38,554 nucleotides of DNA from Candidatus Omnitrophota bacterium (GTDB lineage: Bacteria; Omnitrophota; Gorgyraeia; JAHIPI01): the NCBI GenBank assembly GCA_016783745.1, contig JADHVZ010000018.1:1-38554 (forward strand), in the 5' to 3' direction. The notes under the pieces were generated by a model, which saw nothing but the letters and a program-made list of their open reading frames with translations, did no database searches and was not told the origin of the DNA. Below, piece after piece: positions 30,480-37,266 of the stretch; position 1 is the stretch's first letter; every line of letters starts with the position of its first letter. Made by a program: the position numbers and the translations under genes.

Positions 30480-32969
30480 ATGGGTATGATATATTGTCTG
30501 AGCAAATGGTTGAAGCGTTTTCGCATATTAGTCCGCTTCATGCTATATAACCTGAGTATTGATAAGAGGCCTGTCTTTTCGGTGCTGACTGTTACCAGCC
30601 ACTGCAATTTCCGCTGTAAATACTGTTTCGGGGATTATCATAAGAGCCAGGAGAAGGACTTGTCCACGGAAAAGCTGCTGGAAACAGTCGATGAACTCGC
30701 GGACTTAGGCATTATTTACATAAATGTTCACGGCGGGGAAGCCCTTCTCCATAAAGACATGGGTAAGATCCTCACCAGAGCCCAAAAGCGGCATATGTTC
30801 GTCAATCTCATCACTAACGGGACCTTCCTTAAAAAATTCTGGGATGATGTTAAAGTAGTCGATACATTCTGCATCAGTCTGGACGGCCGTGAAGAAAATA
30901 ATGATCTCAATCGAGGGCCAGGTACATTCAAGATCGCCTCAGAAGCCATCGATTTTATTCTATCCAGGGGCCATACGCCGAGGATAGGCATGACGATAAG
31001 CAAACATACGATTGATGATATAGAGTGGCTGGCTGAGTGGGCAAAGGAAAGGCATATCTATATCCAGCCGTTCCTGCTTTTTGACCAGGAGCACCTTCCC
31101 AGAGAACTCTGGCTTACAAGGGAAGAAAATCACATGGCCCTTAGAAAGTTGATAAAACTCAAGAAAAAAGGCTATCCGATCTTCTACAGCCTGAAGACAT
31201 TGAATTACGCTCTGGACTGGCCTTTTGATAAGCCGATCTTAAGGGCCGGGGACATGAAGGACGTAAAAGTACCGAAGGATTTCAAGTTCATACCGTGCCT
31301 TTACAAGATATTGAACATAATTGTTGAGGCTAACGGCACTATCAGAAGCTGTAACGCCAAAATAAGAGGGGAATATCATACTTCCATACTCAACAAGTCC
31401 TTGAAAGACGCGAAGCGGAAGCTGCTTCAGATGGACGATTGCCTGTATTGTTATCATCTGCCTATAGTGGAGTTCAGCAACCTTATGTCCGTAAACCTTG
31501 AACCCGTGTTCGGCCAGTTCATAAATCAGGCGAGAGAGGATCTAAAAAGGCTCAAAAATCAATTATTCGCGAAGTGTGTTGCCTCCGCCGGCAAACCGGC
31601 AGTATTATTTATAAACCCACCCGGCCCCGAAAAGCTCTACCGGGGTATGATATGTACTTATATTTCAAAAGCCAATTATATCTGGCAGCCGTTTGACTTT
31701 GTGATCTTGAGCGCTCATATTCCGGAGAAGTATGACGTAAAACTCATCGACTGTAATATAGATACTTTATCGGTGCAGGGTTGCATAGAGAAGATAAAAA
31801 AGGCGGATCCTGCCGCAGTGATCGTTTCCATATCTTCTATCGTGCTTGAGAAAGATATGGAGTTCCTGCGTCAGTTAAGAAGTGCTTTTCCCGGTCTTAA
31901 GATATCGGTCTTAGGCGACGTAATGCTGGAGGACTCTTTTTGCCGTAAAGTGCGGGAATGCGGCGTAGACCTTATACTTGACCCTATGGATATCGATCTG
32001 TGTCAATATATTGAGACGGGCCGGGCTTCGTCACCGAATATAGTGATGTTCCGGGATATGAGGCCTGAGATCCACAGGAAAAAAGAAGACAAGGCAAAGA
32101 AGGTCTTGATAGGTATCCCCAGACATAAAGCATTCATAAACAGTAAGTACCGCGTCCCGTTCATGAGGCATTCTTTATACACTACAGTCTCGACTCAGTT
32201 TAGCTGTCCTTATAAGTGCCATTACTGTTCCTGCGCCAAGCTGCCTGTCACATATAGGGGGTATGATGAAGTCTTAAAAGAACTGGATTTTGTAAAAGAG
32301 CTTGGTATCCGAGAAATATATTTCAGCGATCCAAGCTTTGGCTATCCAAAAAATAATGTAAAACATCTTTTGCATTCTATGATCGATAAAAAATACTCCT
32401 TCAGCTGGTCTTGTTATTTTAATCCGGCCATGGGTACGGATGAGATGCTGAAGCTTATGAAAACGGCAGGATGCCACACAGTTATCATCGGTGTCGAGGA
32501 CGAAGATTTTGATATGCTTGGCTCGCGATTTGAAAGAAGGCTCAGCAAGGAGAAACTGTTCGAATTCACACAAAATTGTAAAAAACTGGGCATCAGGATC
32601 TGCGGAGATTTTATAATCGGCCTCAATGACAAGGAAGAGGCGTTTGAAAGAATAGTCGATCTGTCCATGAGGCTTGATCTGGATTACGCCTCTTTCAATA
32701 TATATACGCCTCTTATGGGCTCTATCGTGAGAGACGATATGATAAGAGACGGAAGCATATCTCCCGACGCTACAGGGTTTGATACTACCGGTGCCTCGAG
32801 AATGCCGGATAAGAAGTTAATAGAGCTTAGAGATAAGGCGGTAAGAAGCTTTTATCTCAGGCCGTCTTATATAGCGCGAAGGATATTGAGCTTAAAAAGG
32901 CCCGAAGAATTTTTTATTCAGTTCGCTGAGATGGTAGAGCTTTTTAAGCGATCATTCGCGAAAAGGTAG
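30480..32969 (+). CDS. Dual radical SAM fusion: SPASM-type radical SAM + B12-binding-type radical SAM
   Basis: The 829-aa protein contains two complete radical SAM modules. Module 1 (about 30-360) has C42-N-F-R-C46-K-Y-C49, H-G-G-E-A and late cysteines (F-I-P-C, S-C-N-A, C-L-Y-C). It resembles the protein at 34118 throughout. Module 2 (about 375-829) starts with a cobalamin-binding-type Rossmann region (F-I-N-P-P-G-P, V-K-L-I-D-C-N) and then C576-P-Y-K-C580-H-Y-C583, D-P-S-F-G, V-I-I-G-V-E and G-D-F-I-I-G. The usual D-x-H-x-x-G cobalamin motif is not visible, so B12 binding is uncertain. The frame is continuous across the junction and sequence quality looks normal. A two-step radical reaction on one substrate is a plausible reading. 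No homologue is known to me with this order. Confidence 0.85.
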   Translation: MGMIYCLSKWLKRFRILVRFMLYNLSIDKRPVFSVLTVTSHCNFRCKYCFGDYHKSQEKDLSTEKLLETVDELADLGIIYINVHGGEALLHKDMGKILTRAQKRHMFVNLITNGTFLKKFWDDVKVVDTFCISLDGREENNDLNRGPGTFKIASEAIDFILSRGHTPRIGMTISKHTIDDIEWLAEWAKERHIYIQPFLLFDQEHLPRELWLTREENHMALRKLIKLKKKGYPIFYSLKTLNYALDWPFDKPILRAGDMKDVKVPKDFKFIPCLYKILNIIVEANGTIRSCNAKIRGEYHTSILNKSLKDAKRKLLQMDDCLYCYHLPIVEFSNLMSVNLEPVFGQFINQAREDLKRLKNQLFAKCVASAGKPAVLFINPPGPEKLYRGMICTYISKANYIWQPFDFVILSAHIPEKYDVKLIDCNIDTLSVQGCIEKIKKADPAAVIVSISSIVLEKDMEFLRQLRSAFPGLKISVLGDVMLEDSFCRKVRECGVDLILDPMDIDLCQYIETGRASSPNIVMFRDMRPEIHRKKEDKAKKVLIGIPRHKAFINSKYRVPFMRHSLYTTVSTQFSCPYKCHYCSCAKLPVTYRGYDEVLKELDFVKELGIREIYFSDPSFGYPKNNVKHLLHSMIDKKYSFSWSCYFNPAMGTDEMLKLMKTAGCHTVIIGVEDEDFDMLGSRFERRLSKEKLFEFTQNCKKLGIRICGDFIIGLNDKEEAFERIVDLSMRLDLDYASFNIYTPLMGSIVRDDMIRDGSISPDATGFDTTGASRMPDKKLIELRDKAVRSFYLRPSYIARRILSLKRPEEFFIQFAEMVELFKRSFAKR

Positions 32970-32973
32970 GTAT

Positions 32974-34125
32974 ATGTTGAATAAACCCGTCGTATTTATA
33001 CAAAATGCCGGCTACGATTCCATGAAACAGGCCGTTGATAACATATTTGCCGCCTTTCCGCTTGATGTAAAAGATAAACTTGTTTGGGTCAAACCTAACA
33101 TGTTGGGAGATTATGTCCCTGAAAGGCACGCCACCACACATCCCGCGGTCGTATCGGCTATAGTGAAAAAGCTTGAATCTTTAGGCGCGAATGTGGTTGT
33201 TGGAGATAATTCCGGCATACAGATCATGGTCTCTGATATGGTAGTAGCCTCCAAGACAGGTTTGCTAGGGGCATCACAGGACAGATTTAAAAATATAAGT
33301 GATGAAGTGGTCTTTAAAAAAATAGGCCCGAATTCGCGGGAAGATGTAGCGGTCTCAAAAATAATAGAAGATTGCGATATATTTATATCCGTTCCTAAGA
33401 TGAAGACTCATCTACAGACTTATATCACGGGAGCGGTAAAGAATTCATATGGTTTTGTGGTGGGAAATCAAAAGCCCAGATTGCACATGAAGTACCCGGG
33501 TTTCAGGGAATTTGCCGGGATAGTGGCCGATATCTATAATATCAGAAAACCTGACCTTGTTATCGTAGACGCGGTCTACGCCATGGAGGGTGACGGCCCG
33601 AATTCCCCGAAGGTCAGGCGGCTCGATAAGGTATTCGCCTCTACGGATGGTGTGGCCCTGGATCACTATATGGCAAAGATCATGGGTATGGATGTAAGTA
33701 AAATAGCGCTTTTAAAATATTGCGTAGAAAATGACATGGGTTCGCCGGTATATGAGCTCAGGGGCGGAGATGAGGAGGCTATCAATGATTTCAAGCTACC
33801 TAGGACTTATTATAATATAAACGCGAGCAATTCTCTCGTTGATACATTGATATACCGTTTTATAATGGCGAAGAAGATCGCTATAAACAAAAAAAGCTGT
33901 ACGTTGTGCAAAAAATGCTACAACGTGTGCCCTGCCGTAGCGATAAGCTGGAAGGACGGCCCCATCATCGACAATGAAAGATGCATTCTTTGCTTCTGCT
34001 GCAAAGAGATGTGCGATCAGGATGCTATTTCTTTTGCTAAGAGATACGTTTACGTCCAGAAGATGCTCGGCCTCCTGAATACGATGAAGGATAAGATCTC
34101 CATGAAAAGGAGAAATAATGGCTGA
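32974..34125 (+). CDS. DUF362 protein with C-terminal 2[4Fe-4S] ferredoxin domain
   Basis: The 383-aa protein has an N-terminal DUF362 domain (about 5-260; V-W-V-K-P-N-M-L-G-D, T-H-P-A-V-V, V-P-K-M-K-T-H, V-V-D-A-V-Y-A-M-E-G-D-G-P) and two ferredoxin clusters near the C-terminus: C309-x2-C312-x2-C315-x3-C319-P and C337-x2-C340-x2-C343-x3-C347. The second lacks the Pro after the last Cys. DUF362 proteins are of unknown biochemical role and often carry ferredoxin domains. Beside four radical SAM genes it may supply electrons for cluster reduction. It starts 4 bases after the dual radical SAM gene and overlaps the next radical SAM gene by 8 bases, a strong sign of joint expression. Confidence 0.88.
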   Translation: MLNKPVVFIQNAGYDSMKQAVDNIFAAFPLDVKDKLVWVKPNMLGDYVPERHATTHPAVVSAIVKKLESLGANVVVGDNSGIQIMVSDMVVASKTGLLGASQDRFKNISDEVVFKKIGPNSREDVAVSKIIEDCDIFISVPKMKTHLQTYITGAVKNSYGFVVGNQKPRLHMKYPGFREFAGIVADIYNIRKPDLVIVDAVYAMEGDGPNSPKVRRLDKVFASTDGVALDHYMAKIMGMDVSKIALLKYCVENDMGSPVYELRGGDEEAINDFKLPRTYYNINASNSLVDTLIYRFIMAKKIAINKKSCTLCKKCYNVCPAVAISWKDGPIIDNERCILCFCCKEMCDQDAISFAKRYVYVQKMLGLLNTMKDKISMKRRNNG

Positions 34126-35188
34126 TATAGCCCGTAGATTCAAGTACCGCTACTTTCCTACCCTCAAAGCTGCTGCCAAAGTCACTCAGGGTTATGTCAC
34201 AAAAAAACGTATGCCTTTATATACCAGTTTATTCATTACTCAACGGTGCAATTTAAAATGTGTTTACTGTTTTCCAAAATCACAGGAGAGGAGAGAATCT
34301 GATATTCCGCTGGATAAGTTATTTAAAATAGTCGACGAGCTTTATGAAGCGGGATGCCGTTTTATCACAATACTGGGCGGAGAGCCGATGCTTCGGAGCG
34401 ATTTCGGTGAAATCGTAGATTATATAACGAAAAAAGGAATACTCGCCGAGGTGTCGACCAACGGCTATTTCATAAAAAAATGGCCCGAGGCGATCAGGAA
34501 GCTTTTTCTTGTATGCAACAGCATCGACGGAGATGAGGAGACGCACGATGCCAATCGGGGTAAAGGGTCGTTTAGAAAAGTAATGGAAAGTATAGAATTC
34601 TGCCGAGAACATAATGTGCCCGTTCAGCTCCGGTCGGTGATCACCTCTAATAACGTTGATAAACTCCAGTTTATGCTGGATCTGGCAAAGAAGGTTGGGA
34701 CGACATTGAGTTTAGGGGAGCAATGTGTGGATGCCGACCGAAATCCTTATGAAGCCAGCCCTGAGGAATACCGCGAGTTTTGGAAGTTTATAGAAAAAAA
34801 GAAGAAAGAAGGGTACCTCATTGATAAATCACATACATGCCTCAAGAATATAATAAGATACCCTTTAGATGCCCCGCTCAATAAGATTTTCATGGACGGT
34901 GAGGAATTGCCGCCTTCCATGCCGCAGGATATGCCGAAATGCACTATACGTAACGGATTTTGTCTTTTAGATAACAACGGTATGCTTTATCCCTGTATCC
35001 CACTTTTTGGAAAGTGGGGAAAGAATGTCTTTGAACTGGGAGTCAAGGGCGCATGGGAAGGCCTGATGGAGCATAAATGCAGGTTTTGCAGGTCAAGCGT
35101 TTATGATATGAAGAGTTTTTTCTTTGGCACCGACCGCTATTCTATGATCGATATGGCCCGTTATATGTTGAATAAGAATTGTCAGTGA
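34118..35188 (+). CDS. Radical SAM protein with SPASM-like C-terminal region (type B)
   Basis: The 356-aa protein has C44-N-L-K-C48-V-Y-C51, L-G-G-E-P-M-L, S-T-N-G-Y and S-I-D-G-D-E-E-T-H, then late cysteines (K-C-T-I-R-N-G-F-C, Y-P-C, H-K-C-R-F-C) for one or two auxiliary clusters. It aligns with module 1 of the 829-aa fusion along its length (L-G-G-E/H-G-G-E, N-R-G-K-G-S-F/N-R-G-P-G-T-F, a Pro-Leu/Phe-Asp-x-Pro segment), so it is a stand-alone paralogue. SPASM/twitch proteins modify peptides, sugars or cofactors; no precursor peptide gene is seen nearby. AAAAGGAGAAATA precedes its ATG, inside the DUF362 gene. Confidence 0.88.
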   Translation: MADIARRFKYRYFPTLKAAAKVTQGYVTKKRMPLYTSLFITQRCNLKCVYCFPKSQERRESDIPLDKLFKIVDELYEAGCRFITILGGEPMLRSDFGEIVDYITKKGILAEVSTNGYFIKKWPEAIRKLFLVCNSIDGDEETHDANRGKGSFRKVMESIEFCREHNVPVQLRSVITSNNVDKLQFMLDLAKKVGTTLSLGEQCVDADRNPYEASPEEYREFWKFIEKKKKEGYLIDKSHTCLKNIIRYPLDAPLNKIFMDGEELPPSMPQDMPKCTIRNGFCLLDNNGMLYPCIPLFGKWGKNVFELGVKGAWEGLMEHKCRFCRSSVYDMKSFFFGTDRYSMIDMARYMLNKNCQ

Positions 35189-35201
35189 CGCCGAGGAGTT
35201 T

Positions 35202-36230
35202 ATGAAAGATTATTTATCGGATTTTAAGGCGGATATAGCTCAGATTACCCCTAATGGACTATGCCCGTTACTGTACCATACTTTAATACCTTATATAGTG
35301 ACGCTCTTGGACGGGGGCTGGTTCGGCTGGATAGAAAAAAAGAAAGATACAAACTATCGTAAAAAGATAGATCCGAAAGACTTTAATAAATCAAGCGTGG
35401 ATAGATTATATCCAAATGAAGTATTGGTCCAGTGCCCGAATATCAATGCTTCTATAATCGTAGGAGTAGGCCCGTATATAAATTCCCGCGGAGAACGGGA
35501 AGTCCTCTTAAGGATTTTGAATAAGAAGGGTGAGTGCCCCAACAATCTTGAAATAGGCAATGAAATTATCCTGAATAAAAATGATTTTAAGATCTCTCCC
35601 ACCGAATACAATGCCGGATTTCCCTCGCTTTTGCTTAGTCGATTGAGCGGCAAGGAATCACTATCCGATCATTTCTGCAATAATCCTCTGAAAAATCGAT
35701 CTGTCAGTGTTGAGGATATAGAGGCGAGGTGCCGCTATCATAAGAAGAAATCGAGCTATGCGGATTCATTGCTGCCCGGCGATTTTTGTATGGATATCTT
35801 CCATCTGATCTATCCCCAGGTGTTGGCGTTATTATACAGTAGCGATAAAAAAATGAATAATTTTACGTATTCGTGCCCTATATCCGGAGAAAGGGTGACG
35901 ATAAAAGCGGAAAAAGTACCTCGTTTTAATACGATATTAGGGGGATTCAGGAAAATTTTAATAAAAATATTTAAAGCCGTATTCTTTCCCTATGATTTTA
36001 TAGACGACAACATAGTCTTTACCGTAGAAAAAAGCAGAGATGTCAAAGATTGTGCGCTAGACGAGAAAAAGAAATATTATTTCAATATGTTTGACGAGCG
36101 ATATCCCTGCCCTTCTTCTCTGCATGCATTGTATCCGTATATGTTGCTTAGAGCTCATAATATGGAATTGCCGTGGTCGGATGTTGTACATTGTCCCGGC
36201 TGCAAAGGTATAACTTACAGCATAAAATGA
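35202..36230 (+). CDS. Uncharacterised protein built of three CP/H/P cysteine modules (TIGR04076-like)
   Basis: I do not recognise the 342-aa protein as a whole, but it contains one motif three times. C21-P-L-L-Y-H-T-L-I-P, C196-M-D-I-F-H-L-I-Y-P and C303-P-S-S-L-H-A-L-Y-P each fit C-x3-x-H-x-[LI]-x-P. Each is followed some 25-60 residues later by a Cys-Pro strand: Q-C78-P-N, S-C225-P-I and H-C331-P-G-C334, with a beta-like V/I-T-x-I ending. The last unit looks like a complete TIGR04076-type domain, as recalled from family consensus. Cys and His in each unit could bind metal. There are no membrane segments or signal peptide. It follows the type B radical SAM gene by 13 bases (GAGGAG site) and overlaps the next gene by 4, so it is an integral member of the operon. 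Confidence 0.75.
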   Translation: MKDYLSDFKADIAQITPNGLCPLLYHTLIPYIVTLLDGGWFGWIEKKKDTNYRKKIDPKDFNKSSVDRLYPNEVLVQCPNINASIIVGVGPYINSRGEREVLLRILNKKGECPNNLEIGNEIILNKNDFKISPTEYNAGFPSLLLSRLSGKESLSDHFCNNPLKNRSVSVEDIEARCRYHKKKSSYADSLLPGDFCMDIFHLIYPQVLALLYSSDKKMNNFTYSCPISGERVTIKAEKVPRFNTILGGFRKILIKIFKAVFFPYDFIDDNIVFTVEKSRDVKDCALDEKKKYYFNMFDERYPCPSSLHALYPYMLLRAHNMELPWSDVVHCPGCKGITYSIK

Positions 36231-37264
36231 AAAAGCAAATGACAGGCAAGCCGGTTTTAAGACTCTCAGGCGGTGAGAATCCTTATCAGGCACCGGGGGA
36301 CCTATTCGCTTCCGATAGTAAAGACCGCCTTTCACTGCGGCGGCTGCAATCGCAGAATGCCGGCGTTCCCTGTTTCACCAATTTAGCGGATGCGGACTCT
36401 ATTTTACATACGCTTTGCCTGGCAGCGGAAGCTTTCCGCCTGCGATATAAAAAGGCCCCTTTTATATCTATTGCGGCCAAGCATGGCAATCCTTGCGGAA
36501 TGGCAGCTGAGTGGGGCTCGACTGAGAAAACGGTTCTTTCGTCGCTTTTGGGAAACCCACTGGCTGTCTGGGGAGGCGAATTTATCGCCAACTTTAAAAT
36601 TGATGAAAGAATAGCCCACTTATTATTAAAAAGTGTGAGCCGAAAAAAGAGATTCGGGAATGCCTATTGGATGCTTGATGTAATCATTGCGCCGGATTTT
36701 GACGAAAAGGCCGTTGATGTCCTTAGTAAGCGCTCTTCGAGGAAGTTATATAAGAATCCACAGCTTTATAACCCCCGATTACCGGCGTCATCCTGGCGAT
36801 ATCGCCAGGTTAGAGGCGGTTTCCTACGCCAACCGTCTCCCGATTATATTTTGGATTTTACTAAGGTGGAATGTGATGGCGCACGATTGAGCGGTCAGAT
36901 AGCCGATAGTATAATCCTCGCCTGGAGCGTTGCGTATAGTTCATTTCACGGAGGCAATGAGATAGCGATAGTGAAAGAAAATCAACTTTTAGGAGTGGGT
37001 GGCGGGCCTTCTACCCTTGATGCGGCTAAAACTGCATTATTAAGAGCACAAGCAAGCGGACATGATACTACTAATTCAGTATTTGCGGCAGACGCCTTTT
37101 TTCCGTTTACCGATGCTCCCGCCGTATTAAAGGAAGCCGGCTGCTGCCTGGGTGTTGTCCCCTCCGGAGGCAAAAATGAGTTATCAGTGAGGCATTTTTT
37201 TAAAGAAAACAACATCAATATGATATTTATTCCGCCTCAATACAGAGGATTCTGCCGTCATTAG
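36227..37264 (+). CDS. Stand-alone AICAR-formyltransferase-like protein (PurH C-terminal domain homologue)
   Basis: The start at ATG 36227 (ATGA overlap) gives 345 aa; the track's 36173 start is inside the previous gene. Motifs of the PurH AICAR transformylase domain appear in order: R-L-S-G-G-E-N-P-Y-Q, A-K85-H86-G-N-P-C-G, G-G-E-F-I-A-N, V-I-I-A-P-D-F, A-A-D-A-F-F-P-F and a final Y-R-G-F-C-R-H. The N-terminal IMP cyclohydrolase domain (about 200 aa) is absent. The catalytic Lys-His pair is kept, but S-N-A-I-V, G-x-G-x-Q and Q-P-G-G-S are altered to G-N-E-I-A, G-V-G-G-G and V-P-S-G-G. It may transfer a formyl group from 10-formyl-tetrahydrofolate to a non-purine amine made by this cluster, or be a divergent split PurH. 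Both are inference. Confidence 0.8.
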   Translation: MKKQMTGKPVLRLSGGENPYQAPGDLFASDSKDRLSLRRLQSQNAGVPCFTNLADADSILHTLCLAAEAFRLRYKKAPFISIAAKHGNPCGMAAEWGSTEKTVLSSLLGNPLAVWGGEFIANFKIDERIAHLLLKSVSRKKRFGNAYWMLDVIIAPDFDEKAVDVLSKRSSRKLYKNPQLYNPRLPASSWRYRQVRGGFLRQPSPDYILDFTKVECDGARLSGQIADSIILAWSVAYSSFHGGNEIAIVKENQLLGVGGGPSTLDAAKTALLRAQASGHDTTNSVFAADAFFPFTDAPAVLKEAGCCLGVVPSGGKNELSVRHFFKENNINMIFIPPQYRGFCRH

Positions 37265-37266
37265 CC

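Noticed and set aside
35202-36230. Precursor peptide or substrate of the SPASM radical SAM proteins
   Set aside because: At 342 aa with a repeated folded-looking module it is not a small leader-core peptide; I found no short peptide gene with a convincing ribosome binding site in the cluster gaps.
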